A program made the position numbers and the translations under genes. A DNA stretch of 64,000 nucleotides from JACCYU01 sp050740315 (GTDB lineage Bacteria > Pseudomonadota > Gammaproteobacteria > JACCYU01), in the NCBI GenBank assembly GCA_050740315.1, contig JBOIDC010000003.1, positions 1 to 64,000 of the forward strand, given 5' to 3'. Position 1 is the stretch's first letter, and each line of letters opens with the position of its first letter. The notes beneath the pieces were generated by a model. It was not told where the DNA came from, did not search any database, and worked only from the letters and a program-made list of their open reading frames with translations. This document shows, in pieces, positions 17,656-26,985 of this stretch.

Positions 17656-17800
17656 TGGCTATCACCGGCGCAGTCTGCCGGAGACCGCAATGTTTCGAAT
17701 CAAGACGCTCTTTGGCGATCGCGTGCGCGGCTTTCACGGACAAGCCGCAGAGCTGCACATCCGCTGCGCGGTGTTGAACCGCATGACCAAGGATGCCTGA
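17654..17800 (+). mobile_element. IS5-type transposase C-terminal remnant
   Basis: One frame reads CGYHRRSLPETAMFRIKTLF then GDRVRGFHGQAAELHIRCAV and LNRMTKDA before a stop. This is the familiar end of IS5-group DDE transposases (HRRSLAETAMFR...CAxLNRM), including the final catalytic Glu in the ETAMFR motif. Only about 48 residues remain and no terminal inverted repeat is evident. It replaces the rest of the truncated PAS gene on its left. Confidence 0.75.
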
Positions 17801-17899
17801 TAGCTGTCCAGTCTGAATGCCATGAGCATGGGAAACGTTTCGCCTTGGCCGAATTATGCAACAAAGCCCCTGCGGTCTTAAACACGGAGACCGCTTTTT

Positions 17900-20800
17900 A
17901 TGGATCAATGCGGAAACCTTAACTTTATGTCCACCAATACGGTATCCCAGACCCGCGGTATTTTATTAATGCTGCTGCTCGCCACGGTGATATTGGCGCT
18001 GGATGCATCACTTCCCCAGAGCCACGCTGCAGCGGTGCTGTACGTAGCTGTAGTGGGCACCACCTTGTGGATGCGTCGGGGTAAAGTAGTTTACATCAGC
18101 GCAGGCGTCTGCACTGCGCTGACCATTCTGGGCTTCTATGGTTCCCCACCTGGGTCGCTTCACCTCGATCTCCTAAATCGTGGTTTCTCTGTGCTCGCGA
18201 TATGGATCGTGGCGTCAATTTGTCTGTGGTACAAGCGGGCGGAGGAGAGTCACCTGCGCCTAGCATCAATCGTCGAATCATCGCACGATGCGATCATGAG
18301 CAAGGCGCTCGACGGTACCATTCGAAGTTGGAACATAGGCGCGCAGAGACTATTTGGCTACGCACCGGATGAAATCATCGGTCGTCCAATCTTAATGCTC
18401 GTGCCGCCGGAGGCACATGACGAAGAATTAGAGATTGACGCGCGCATCAAGCGCGGCGGGCCAATTGAGCATTATGAAGCTGTGCGCGTCAGGAAAGACG
18501 GGCAACTCGTGAACGTCTCGTTGACGATATCGCCGATTAAAGACGCCACGGGAATAATCGTCGGTGTGTCCAAGATAGCCCGCGACATCACCGCGCGGAA
18601 AAAGATGGAAGAACAGCTGAAGAAAAACGAGGCGCGGCTCACTGAAGCGCAGCGAATCGCGCACATCGGCAGTTGGGAATGGGATGTTATTGCGGACAAG
18701 ATTGCATGGTCGGATGAACTCTACCGTATCTTTGATATTCAGCCGCAAGAATTTGGAGCGACTTACCAGGCATTTTTCAGTTATGTGCATCCGGAAGACC
18801 GTGAGCTCGTGAGAAAAATGATTGGACAAGCCATGCGCGAGAGAACGTTCCCCGAATTTGACCATCGCATCGTACGCCCGGATGGGACAGTACGGGTCAT
18901 TCATGCCAATGGAGTCGTCACTGCTGATGATAGTGGTAAGCCTGCCAGAATGACGGGGACGTTGCAGGACATCACCGAGCGTAAGCAGACAGAAGAAATA
19001 TTGCGAACCAGCGAAGAGCGCTTCCACTTAATCTCCCGCGCGACCAACGACGTAATATGGGACTGGAATGCGCTCACCAATGAGCAGTGGTACAACGAGG
19101 CGTTCCAGACAGCGTTTGGCTATCAACTCGAATGCAGTGAGAGTCACGCTAAACTATGGACGGACCGGGTGCATCCCGATGATCTGGAGCGCGTCATGCA
19201 AGGTATTCATGAGGTTATCGAGAGCGGCGGACAGTCATGGTTGCAGGAATACCGTTATCGCCGTGCGGATGGCTCATACGCCTTTGTCGTTGATCGAGGC
19301 TATGTCGTGCGCAATGACAAAGGCAAGCTCGTGCGTATGCTTGGCTCGATGATGGACATCACCGAGCGCAAGCGCATGGAGGAGGATCTGGCGCAGGCGC
19401 GAGACCAGGCGCTGGAGTCCGCGCGGATGAAGTCCGAATTCCTGGCCAACATGAGCCATGAGATCCGCACCCCGCTCAATGGCGTGATCGGCATGACCGG
19501 GCTGTTGCTTAATACCAAACTCTCTCCGACCCAGCGCCATTACGCGGAGACGGCCCAGCGCTCCGGCGAATCCCTGTTGATCATCATCAACGACATCCTC
19601 GATTTTTCCAAGATCGAGGCGGGCAAGATGCGTCTGGAGGTTGTGGATTTCGACCTGAACACAATTTTCGAGAATACGGCGAGCCTGCTGGCGGAACGCG
19701 CGCACGCGAAGAAAATAGAGCTGGCGGTCGCGCTCGATCTTAAGTTGCCGACCGCGCTAAAAGGGGACCCCTTCCGCTTGAATCAGATTCTCACCAATCT
19801 GGCGAGCAACGCCATAAAATTCACCGAGCAAGGCGAAGTTGTGCTGCGCGCCAAACCGCTCGAAGAAACCGGCGACGCGGTCACCGTCCGTTTCGAGGTC
19901 TCCGACACCGGTATTGGGATTACGCCGGCGGAACAGACGCGTCTGTTTCAGGCATTCTCGCAGGCGGACAGCTCTACCACACGCAAATACGGGGGCACGG
20001 GCCTAGGGCTGGCAATCTGCACCCAATTTGTCAAGCTTATGGGCGGTGAAATCGGCGTAGAAAGCGAGGTGGGTAACGGGAGTCTGTTCTGGTTCACGGC
20101 GCGTCTGGCGAAACAGGTCCCCGGCGCCGAGGAAGTTCTGCCTTCACGCACGGATCTGCGCGGAACGCGCGTGCTTATCGTCGATGACAACGCGACCAAC
20201 CGCTTTATCCTGCACGAACAGGTCGCGGCATGGCACATGCTTACCGGCAGCGCGGAGAGCGGGCCACGCGCACTGGAGCTGTTACGAGGCGCCGCCGAAC
20301 GCAACGAGCCCTACGAATTGGTAATCCTCGACATGCAGATGCCTGGCATGGATGGCTTGAGCGTGGCCCACGCGATCAAGGCGGATCCCAGGATTGCCGA
20401 CACCACTCTGGTTATGCTCACCTCCGTGGGGCATAGCGGCGTCGCCGACGACGCCACAGACGCCGGCATCGCCGCCTGCCTGTCCAAGCCGGCGCGGCAG
20501 TCGGAGCTGTATGATTGCCTGGTCAAGGTGGCGGCCATGAGAACCGCTTCGGACACCGCGATTATGCGGATGCGCGCGTCCGCACTGTCCGCACTCACCA
20601 CCGCCGTCGAGGAAACGGTTGATCGTTCCCACCTCCGCATCCTCGTCGCGGAGGACAACGTCGTCAACCAGCAGGTGGCCGTGGGTATCCTGGAGGCACG
20701 CGGTTATCGTGTCGATACGGTCGTCAATGGCCTTGAGGCCGTTGAGGCCGTGTCGCGTACGCCTTACGATGCCGTGTTCATGGACTGCCAGATGCCGGAA

Positions 20801-21406
20801 ATGGACGGTTATACAGCAGCCACCGCAATCCGACAGCGAGAGGGCGACGCGCGTCGCACGCCGATCATCGCGCTGACCGCGCACGCGCTCGCCGGGGAGC
20901 GCGAGAAATGCCTGGCCGCGGGTATGGATGATTATGTCGCAAAACCAGTCAGGGCGGACGATGTTTACGCGGCGCTGGAGCGCTGGATTCCTGGCATCGC
21001 CGCCGCTTCGGAACATCCACCCGGCGGGGATAGGGCTCCTGCCGCTGTGGATGATGCCATCGATCCCGCGGCGCTGGACAATCTACAAAAACTGCGACGT
21101 CCGGGTGGACCGGATCTGCTGGCCAAGGTGATCGAGTTATTTCTGAGCGACACGCCTTCTCGACTCGCGGCGGCGCGTAGTGCACTTGCGCATGGTCCGG
21201 CGCAGGACGCGGTGAGAGTCGCGCATGCCCTGAAGGGTAGCTCCGCGAATCTGGGCGCCCGGGGCATGGTTCAGTTATGCGCGGAGCTGGAGGCCCTGGG
21301 TCAGGCGGAAGCGCCGGGCGATGCCGCCGGCATGATTCTCGGCCGACTGGACGCCGAGTTCGAGCGTGTGCGAACTTGTCTGCAAGCGCGCATGTCGAGA
21401 GAATAA
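17900..21406 (+). CDS. Hybrid sensor histidine kinase with two receivers and Hpt
   Basis: The 1168-residue protein carries a full phosphorelay. Residues 15-110 hold several hydrophobic membrane segments. Three PAS/PAC domains follow (about 120-235, 245-365 and 370-495), each ending in a DIT[EA]RK linker. HisKA has H520 in MSHEIRTPLNG. The ATPase has NLASNAIKFT, DTGIGI and GGTGLGL. Receiver 1 has Asp811 in LDMQMPGMDG and receiver 2 has Asp962 in MDCQMPEMDG. The Hpt domain has H1109 in AHALKGSSANLGA. The layout is BarA/ArcB-like. The next gene, a receiver-GGDEF protein, starts 4 bases after this stop, so the Hpt probably feeds it. The start may be 17900 or the ATG at 17927; both have only modest ribosome sites. 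Confidence 0.93.
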   Translation: MDQCGNLNFMSTNTVSQTRGILLMLLLATVILALDASLPQSHAAAVLYVAVVGTTLWMRRGKVVYISAGVCTALTILGFYGSPPGSLHLDLLNRGFSVLAIWIVASICLWYKRAEESHLRLASIVESSHDAIMSKALDGTIRSWNIGAQRLFGYAPDEIIGRPILMLVPPEAHDEELEIDARIKRGGPIEHYEAVRVRKDGQLVNVSLTISPIKDATGIIVGVSKIARDITARKKMEEQLKKNEARLTEAQRIAHIGSWEWDVIADKIAWSDELYRIFDIQPQEFGATYQAFFSYVHPEDRELVRKMIGQAMRERTFPEFDHRIVRPDGTVRVIHANGVVTADDSGKPARMTGTLQDITERKQTEEILRTSEERFHLISRATNDVIWDWNALTNEQWYNEAFQTAFGYQLECSESHAKLWTDRVHPDDLERVMQGIHEVIESGGQSWLQEYRYRRADGSYAFVVDRGYVVRNDKGKLVRMLGSMMDITERKRMEEDLAQARDQALESARMKSEFLANMSHEIRTPLNGVIGMTGLLLNTKLSPTQRHYAETAQRSGESLLIIINDILDFSKIEAGKMRLEVVDFDLNTIFENTASLLAERAHAKKIELAVALDLKLPTALKGDPFRLNQILTNLASNAIKFTEQGEVVLRAKPLEETGDAVTVRFEVSDTGIGITPAEQTRLFQAFSQADSSTTRKYGGTGLGLAICTQFVKLMGGEIGVESEVGNGSLFWFTARLAKQVPGAEEVLPSRTDLRGTRVLIVDDNATNRFILHEQVAAWHMLTGSAESGPRALELLRGAAERNEPYELVILDMQMPGMDGLSVAHAIKADPRIADTTLVMLTSVGHSGVADDATDAGIAACLSKPARQSELYDCLVKVAAMRTASDTAIMRMRASALSALTTAVEETVDRSHLRILVAEDNVVNQQVAVGILEARGYRVDTVVNGLEAVEAVSRTPYDAVFMDCQMPEMDGYTAATAIRQREGDARRTPIIALTAHALAGEREKCLAAGMDDYVAKPVRADDVYAALERWIPGIAAASEHPPGGDRAPAAVDDAIDPAALDNLQKLRRPGGPDLLAKVIELFLSDTPSRLAAARSALAHGPAQDAVRVAHALKGSSANLGARGMVQLCAELEALGQAEAPGDAAGMILGRLDAEFERVRTCLQARMSRE

Positions 21407-21409
21407 CTG

Positions 21410-22348
21410 ATGCGTGTTTTGATTGCAGAAGATGATCCCGGCTCGCTGCTGATTCTCGAGATGGCAGTGGCCCAATTCGATCATGACTGTCAGGTCGCAG
21501 AAGATGGTGCCAAGGCGTGGATGCTATTTCAAAACGCGCAATTCGACGTGGTGATTAGTGATTGGATGATGCCCGGCATGGACGGGATTGAGCTGTGCAG
21601 ACGAATTCGTGCGTTCGCCCGGCCCACCTACACTTATTTTATTTTTTTGACTGCCCTGGCGCACAAATCGGACGTTCTCACGGGTATCGAGGCAGGCGCG
21701 GATGACTACCTGACCAAGCCACTAGACGCGGAAGAGTTGCAGATTCGGCTCTTGGTCGCTTCCCGGATTACAGCGCTGCATCGACAAATGGCCGACCAGG
21801 CCCGGCAACTGGAACTTCTAAATGGCCGGTTATTCGAGCAAGGGCGCACGGACTCATTGACGCAGCTGGGCAATCGCCTGCGACTGCGCGAAGACTTGGA
21901 CTTGATTGGCGCACGCGTATTAAGCGACGAAGGACAGACCTATTGCGCGATCATTTGCGACGTTGATCTGTTCAAGATGTATAACGATTCCTACGGACAT
22001 CCGGCGGGAGACGAAGTACTGCGGACGGTAGCCGATACGATACGCGCATGCTGCCGGGACGGCGACGCGTCCTACCGATACGGCGGAGAAGAATTCCTGA
22101 TCATATTGCTGGAACAAACGCTGGAGATCGCGACGCTGGTCGCGGAGCGCCTGCGTGCAGCTGTCGCCGCAAGGGAGATTGAGCATAAAGCCAATGCGCC
22201 CAAGCAAGTCGTAACGATCAGCGCCGGCGTTTCGCTGCTCGCCAGCGGCGAGCAAAAAGCCGTTGCGGCTTGGCTTAAAGAAGCGGATGACGCCCTCTAT
22301 CGCGCCAAGCAGCAGGGCCGCAATCAAGTTGCAGTGCATGGCCAGTAA
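21410..22348 (+). CDS. Receiver-GGDEF diguanylate cyclase (PleD-like)
   Basis: The 312-residue protein has a receiver with Asp51 in VVISDWMMPGMDG and Lys in LTKPLDAEE, a short coiled linker, and a GGDEF domain whose active site is GGEEF at residues 225-229. The inhibitory I-site RDGD lies five residues before it, so product feedback is expected. It makes cyclic di-GMP when phosphorylated. The gene begins 4 bases after the hybrid kinase and is surely co-translated with it. Cyclic di-GMP commonly controls exopolysaccharide output, which fits the large polysaccharide locus that starts 700 bases downstream; direct control of that locus is inference. Confidence 0.94.
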   Translation: MRVLIAEDDPGSLLILEMAVAQFDHDCQVAEDGAKAWMLFQNAQFDVVISDWMMPGMDGIELCRRIRAFARPTYTYFIFLTALAHKSDVLTGIEAGADDYLTKPLDAEELQIRLLVASRITALHRQMADQARQLELLNGRLFEQGRTDSLTQLGNRLRLREDLDLIGARVLSDEGQTYCAIICDVDLFKMYNDSYGHPAGDEVLRTVADTIRACCRDGDASYRYGGEEFLIILLEQTLEIATLVAERLRAAVAAREIEHKANAPKQVVTISAGVSLLASGEQKAVAAWLKEADDALYRAKQQGRNQVAVHGQ

Positions 22349-22696
22349 GCGGCGGAGCGGTGGGATGGTGATGCGATAGTCGCAATTGCCTTCGTGGCGG
22401 CGGCTGGCGGGGCGACGCGCGGCGGTTCATTTGGGCGCTAATTGGCCGCATCAATGAACGGGCATCTGGGCGAGGCCGATTCGCGACGTCGGTTGAAACG
22501 ATCAATAGCAGTTAGTTCGAGAGCCGGTTCACCGCCCAGTGGTCCATTTCCTGCTTTGAATTAGATGCTTGGCGCCGCGTGTTACAGCGTCTATGAACTG
22601 TGAAAAGGCCACTGAAGCACGCCCGGTCATGCAGAAGTTCATTACTAAATCAATACGTTAACAACATAGCGTGACAACACGCAAAAGGAGTGGAAG
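22349..22696. other. Intergenic region upstream of the small membrane protein
   Basis: No gene is seen. It must carry the promoter of the small membrane protein gene, but no consensus pair stands out. AAAAGGAG at its right end is the ribosome site of that gene. Confidence 0.4.
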
Positions 22697-22882
22697 ATGG
22701 ACCTGCTGGTGACAGTGCTTATTGTTCTGATCGTATTGGGCCTGGCGCTTTACCTGGTGAATAATTTCTTGCCGATGGACGCACGCATCAAGATGATTAT
22801 CAATGCGGTGATCGTGATCCTGGCCATTGTTTATCTCTTGCGGGTCGCCGGCATATTGGGTGGGTCGGCGAGTCTGGACTGA
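22697..22882 (+). CDS. Small two-helix membrane protein, Thivi_2564-like
   Basis: This 61-residue protein consists of two hydrophobic helices (VTVLIVLIVLGLALYLVNNF and IINAVIVILAIVYLLRVAGI) joined by the polar turn PMDARIK. The turn pattern N-x-PMD-x-x-IK is characteristic of the small family named after Thivi_2564, whose function is unknown. A strong AAGGAG lies about 8 bases before the ATG. It stands alone. Confidence 0.85.
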   Translation: MDLLVTVLIVLIVLGLALYLVNNFLPMDARIKMIINAVIVILAIVYLLRVAGILGGSASLD

Positions 22883-23048
22883 CGACGCGCGGTTGGACGC
22901 TCAAGGCTAGCGTTTGCTTTTCTGTACTGGCGCGGTCATGGCGCAGCGGCCTTGCCGTAAGTGATTTCAACGTGACATCGCACTGCAAATGACACGCGAT
23001 CTCTGCATTGCGATCCAATCAGCGGTTTGTTGTGGCGAGGGCCCGCCA

Positions 23049-24155
23049 TTACAAAGCATCAAGCCGCCGCCGCAAACTCTGGGCAAGGCGTTCACTGGTC
23101 CGCCCATCCCAGAATTCGGGACACTGTGCGGAAGCACGAGAATCACCGTTCAGCGCCGCGCACACCTCATCGAACAGCGCCTCCGCGCGCACCAGACGGT
23201 TTGAGCCTTGGGTGATCGTGATGGGCCGTTCGGTGGTATCCCGCAGTGTCAGGCAGGGGATGCCGAGATAAGTTGTTTCCTCCTGTACGCCGCCGGAGTC
23301 GGTGATGACCACGCGCGCGCTCTGCACGAGATTCATGAACTCGATGTAGCCCAGCGGCGCGACGAGCTGGAGCCCGCGCGCGGCTTCCAGTTTCTCCAGC
23401 AGATTGAATGTCTTTAGCTGCTTGCGCGTCCGCGGGTGCACGGCAAACAGCAACGGCAGCTCGGCGCTGACACGTTGAAGCTGATCCGCCAGCAGCGCGA
23501 GCTGCTCACGGCGATCCACGTTCGCCGGACGATGTAATGTGACCACGCCGTAGCGCCGCGGCTCCAGCGCATATCGCTCTCGCGATCCATCGAGTTCGAT
23601 CTTGTCGCGCAGCAGTTCGAACGAATCAATCATGATATTGCCGATTCGCTCAATCTTCTCGACGGCAACACCTTCACGTTTGAGATTCTCGTCGGCATCC
23701 GGCGACGGCGTCCACAATAAATCCGCCAGCGCGTCGGTAACAATGCGGTTGATCTCCTCGGGCATGGTGCGATCGCGACTGCGCAATCCCGCTTCCAGAT
23801 GAGCGACCGGGATGCACAGCTTCGCACCCACCAGCGCGCAGGCCACGGTCGAGTTGACATCGCCCACCACGATAATCCAGTCCGGCCGCTGTTCGAGGCA
23901 CACCCGCTCGTAACCCACCATGACACCAGCGGTCTGCTCCGCATGGGTCCCGCTGCCGACGCCAAGATGAAAATCTGGATTGGGCATACCGAGGTCTCGA
24001 AAGAAACTGTCGGACATATTCGCGTCGTAGTGCTGGCCGGTATGCACCACTTTTACCGCGGCCCACGGCTGGCGAGTCAAGGCATGATAAGCAGGCGCCA
24101 CCTTCATGAAATTGGGCCGCGCGGCGGCGATCAGGTGAATCGTGTAGATCGACAT
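23049..24155 (-). CDS. wecB: Non-hydrolysing UDP-N-acetylglucosamine 2-epimerase
   Basis: The 368-residue enzyme interconverts UDP-GlcNAc and UDP-ManNAc in the cytoplasm to feed surface polysaccharide synthesis. Family marks are AAARPNFMKVAPA at the N-terminus, VVHTGQHYDANMSD, VVGDVNSTVACALVGAKL, VAHLEAGLRSRDRTMPEEIN and VITDSGGVQEE near the C-terminus. The catalytic Asp and Glu (GDVNS and HLEAG regions) and His of the QHYD motif are present. The ATG at 24155 gives the standard start; a TTG six bases further up is in frame. It is the last gene of the minus-strand polysaccharide block. No wecC (ManNAc dehydrogenase) is visible in the window. Confidence 0.95.
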   Translation of the reverse strand: MSIYTIHLIAAARPNFMKVAPAYHALTRQPWAAVKVVHTGQHYDANMSDSFFRDLGMPNPDFHLGVGSGTHAEQTAGVMVGYERVCLEQRPDWIIVVGDVNSTVACALVGAKLCIPVAHLEAGLRSRDRTMPEEINRIVTDALADLLWTPSPDADENLKREGVAVEKIERIGNIMIDSFELLRDKIELDGSRERYALEPRRYGVVTLHRPANVDRREQLALLADQLQRVSAELPLLFAVHPRTRKQLKTFNLLEKLEAARGLQLVAPLGYIEFMNLVQSARVVITDSGGVQEETTYLGIPCLTLRDTTERPITITQGSNRLVRAEALFDEVCAALNGDSRASAQCPEFWDGRTSERLAQSLRRRLDAL

Positions 24156-24230
24156 GGGCAAATGGTTGTCAATGAAGCGCTGAAGCAGTCCTTCGTGCGT
24201 GGCGACTTTGCGGTGTAGTCGGCGGTCGGA

Positions 24231-25304
24231 TTACTGCGGCCCGGTCGCCGGCGGCGCGTCGATACGTTTGAGCCAGATTTCGCGCCAGTAGGTGTTTGAA
24301 GCGCGGGGGCAGCCGAGCCGCAGCGCCGTGCACTCGGCGCGGCAGTAAACGTCTTCGAGCTGGACGCACGGGTTTTTCATCGTCATCATCTTGCCCGTCT
24401 GCTCGTTGATCAGGCGGTCGACGCGCATCTGCACCCGGTAGCGTCCGCCAGCATACTTCGACATCTCCATGTCGTAGCGCATGCCGCGGTTGAAGCCGTT
24501 GCGGGTGATTGTCTTCAGGATTTCCTCCTGCGAACGGACTTCGACCCAGTCGCCCGGTTTCAGCTCGAGAACCTCAGTCGGTGTCGGCATGCCGTCCCCG
24601 ATCGTACCTTGCCCTAGCGGGTACGGTTTGCCGCCGCGCAGTCTCTGAAAGCGATTGAAAAAGTCGATCAGGTAGCGGTAACCCAAGCCGAATGCGACCA
24701 GTTTTCGGTAGCCTGCGAAGATCAGGATCTTGATCTTGTGCCAGGCCCCATGATTGCCGCTGGTGACGTCGCGCACGTACTGGCGAATGTCCCACCAGGG
24801 CAGCAAAGTGGTCGCATCGTACAATTTCGTTGTCTGACAGACCCAGCGCGGATCATCGCTGCTTTCGTCACCCCGTGCGCGCGCCCTGTTCCAGACAATC
24901 TCCTCGGTACACCCGTTCTGCGGTAAAATCTTCGCCGGCGCGTCGTTTTCGCGGCGCAGCCACGACTCTTTCCAGAAAAACACGCAGTCGGCCTGGCACC
25001 CGCCATGACCGGCGCCGTCGCAGCGTCCGCCCTCCAGGTGCACCGCGTTCAGCATTCTGCGGCCGCCGGTCTTCTGGATGTTGTCGCAGGTCTTGTGGGC
25101 GACTTTGGACACGCGCATCCGCCGCCCGCAAAAGGCCAACATCTCGGGTTGAAACGGCAGGCCGTCAAGGCATGCGTTTGCATCGAGGGTGGCGAGAATT
25201 TCGTCCTTCGAGCGGACGACTACCCAGTCGCCTGCGCGCAATCCGAGGTGGACGGGTATTGGCGCCAGTTGATTTGCCACGGCAGTCATTCGGTTCATTT
25301 GCAC
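24231..25304 (-). CDS. Cys-rich protein of unknown function with an internal duplication
   Basis: I do not recognise a named family. The 357-residue protein has two related halves. The first contains AGDWVVVRSKDEILATLDAN, GLPFQPEMLAFCGRRMRV, GGRCDGAGHGGCQADC and FFWKESWLRR. The second contains PGDWVEVRSQEEILKTITRN, MRYDMEMSKYAGGRYRV, NPCVQLEDVYCRAEC and TYWREIWLKR. Each half thus has a KOW/SH3-like opening (GDWVxVRS), a middle with GRR/GRYRV, a cysteine cluster and a terminal W[KR]EIWLK-type motif. The cysteine clusters could bind metal. No signal peptide is seen, so it is likely cytoplasmic. It starts at a GTG (ATG two codons later) 16 bases after the flippase gene, behind GGGAG, so it is co-expressed with polysaccharide export. 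Similar single-copy proteins are known to me only as hypothetical proteins of glycan and natural-product clusters. Confidence 0.7.
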   Translation of the reverse strand: MQMNRMTAVANQLAPIPVHLGLRAGDWVVVRSKDEILATLDANACLDGLPFQPEMLAFCGRRMRVSKVAHKTCDNIQKTGGRRMLNAVHLEGGRCDGAGHGGCQADCVFFWKESWLRRENDAPAKILPQNGCTEEIVWNRARARGDESSDDPRWVCQTTKLYDATTLLPWWDIRQYVRDVTSGNHGAWHKIKILIFAGYRKLVAFGLGYRYLIDFFNRFQRLRGGKPYPLGQGTIGDGMPTPTEVLELKPGDWVEVRSQEEILKTITRNGFNRGMRYDMEMSKYAGGRYRVQMRVDRLINEQTGKMMTMKNPCVQLEDVYCRAECTALRLGCPRASNTYWREIWLKRIDAPPATGPQ

Positions 25305-25320
25305 AGCACTCCCATCAGGA

Positions 25321-26826
25321 TCAGGGGAAGGTCGGGGCGGGCCAGGCTCGCCATTTTTTTAGCCGCACCTGCAGTTGGCCGATAAGCACGCGCTCGGCGC
25401 CCTCCGGCCGGCCCGATGCAAGCCACAGCACCCCTATGCCGGCGGCATAGGTCATCGCTCCCAACAACATGCCGCCGATCAGCCAGGTGAGCGATACTGT
25501 CGTGCTCATCGCGGCGCTCCAGCCCGGCAAAACCAGACGCACCACACCCACCATCAATACGGCCGCCAGCACAGGCCGAGCGGCCGCGCGCACGAAATCG
25601 GAAGCGGGAACGCCGACGCTGCCGCGCACCTGAAGCAGGTAGATCGGCGTGGAGAGAATCGAGGCAGCCAGCGCTGCGCAGGCGGCGCCCATGGTTCCGT
25701 AACCCGGTACCAGAATCCCCAACAGGACAACCAGCATCACAACGTACAAGGCATTTGTCTTGGTGACACGGTAAGGATGGCCGTTGGCGATCAGCACGGC
25801 GCAGATCGACGAATGAAACATCAGCAACGCTCCATTGAGCGCCAGGATTTCCATCAACGGCACGGAGGCGAGCCATTGATTGCCCAAGACCACCGGCACC
25901 AGGAACGGCGCAACTGCAAAAATGCCCACCGCTGCGGGTAGCGCGAGGATTGCCAGCATGCTCATGGCATGCCCGTAAGCCGCCCGCATCGCCTTGGGAT
26001 CGTGGGCAATGCGCGCGAAGCCCGGCAGCAGCGCGCGATTGATGGGCGCCGACAGTTCAGTCGTCGGCATCGTGGCCAACTCGTAGCTGACGTTGTACAC
26101 ACCGAGCGGCGCCGCGCCGTGCATCCGGCCGATGAAGAAATCAGCCGAGCGCTCCTTGAAAAAACCGACCATGTTGTTGGCCAGCAGCCATTTGGAAAAA
26201 CCCATCAGGCTGCCGACCTTGGCCAGCGAGAAATGCGGACGGAACGGATGGGCGATGAAGCTGATGATGGTGCCGGCGAGTTGCGAGGCCAGCATTCCGA
26301 AGACCAGCGCCCAATAGCTGCGCAGGTAGAAAGCCAGCGGCACGACCACCAGAAAGCTGACCACCTTGCGGCTCAACTGAAAGGCGAATTCGCTCTTGAA
26401 CCGCATCTCCTTGCGAAATGCGACCACGCCGATGTTTTCACAACCCCTGATCAGCGGCCCGAGCGCGAGCGCGCACACCACCCAGAATACGTTCGGTCTG
26501 TTGTAAAAGTCAGCGATCCACGGGGCCGCCGCCACCATCAGCACCGCGATCAGCAGGCCGAGCAGCAGGTGCAGTGTCCAGGCGGTATGATAGTGATCTT
26601 CGCTGGCGTCCTGCTTCTGGATCAACGCGATGTCGAAGCCGAACGCGGTCAGCAACTCGGCCATGAAGATGAAGGACGTAGCCATCGCGACAACGCCGAA
26701 GTCGGCCGGTGACAGCACGCGCACGAGGATCAAGGTGCTGATCAGCCCGAGGCTGCGTTCCATCAACTTGAACAGCAGCATCCACAGCGCGCCATGCGCC
26801 ATCTGCTGGTGGATGGTGTTACTCAT
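25321..26826 (-). CDS. Wzx-type oligosaccharide flippase (MOP superfamily)
   Basis: The 501-residue protein has about 12-14 hydrophobic segments spread over its length. It begins HQQMAHGALWMLLFKLMERS then LGLISTLILVRVLSPADFG, the typical start of polysaccharide-transporter family flippases (GxxWxxxxxxxxR...LxPxDFGxxAM). It should move lipid-linked oligosaccharide units across the inner membrane. It lies between the PIG-L deacetylase gene and the duplicated Cys-rich gene on the same strand. The 160 bases upstream hold a short hairpin repeat, which may separate it from the genes above. Confidence 0.92.
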   Translation of the reverse strand: MSNTIHQQMAHGALWMLLFKLMERSLGLISTLILVRVLSPADFGVVAMATSFIFMAELLTAFGFDIALIQKQDASEDHYHTAWTLHLLLGLLIAVLMVAAAPWIADFYNRPNVFWVVCALALGPLIRGCENIGVVAFRKEMRFKSEFAFQLSRKVVSFLVVVPLAFYLRSYWALVFGMLASQLAGTIISFIAHPFRPHFSLAKVGSLMGFSKWLLANNMVGFFKERSADFFIGRMHGAAPLGVYNVSYELATMPTTELSAPINRALLPGFARIAHDPKAMRAAYGHAMSMLAILALPAAVGIFAVAPFLVPVVLGNQWLASVPLMEILALNGALLMFHSSICAVLIANGHPYRVTKTNALYVVMLVVLLGILVPGYGTMGAACAALAASILSTPIYLLQVRGSVGVPASDFVRAAARPVLAAVLMVGVVRLVLPGWSAAMSTTVSLTWLIGGMLLGAMTYAAGIGVLWLASGRPEGAERVLIGQLQVRLKKWRAWPAPTFP

Positions 26827-26873
26827 GCGCGTTTTTCCGAGGCAATATTCACTTGGGCAGAATCTGGTTAACT

Positions 26874-26971
26874 TGTCATCGCGAGTAATGCAACGAGGAT
26901 TCTTTTCTTTTCAAACGCTTGAGATTCCTCGCGGAGTTTACCCTGAACGTAGTGAAGGGCTCGAAATGACA
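26874..26971. repeat. 98-bp palindromic repeat, REP/MITE-like
   Basis: The ends form an imperfect inverted repeat (TGTCATCGCGAG and CTCGAAATGACA, 10 of 12 pairing). An inner pair (GAGGATTCT and GAGATTCCTC) folds inside it. The right half, with ACCCTGAACGTAGTGAAGGG, resembles a dispersed repeat I know from other bacterial genomes. It sits between two co-directional polysaccharide genes, where the transcript would form a hairpin. Confidence 0.7.
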
Positions 26972-26985
26972 TGTTCAGAGATTCC

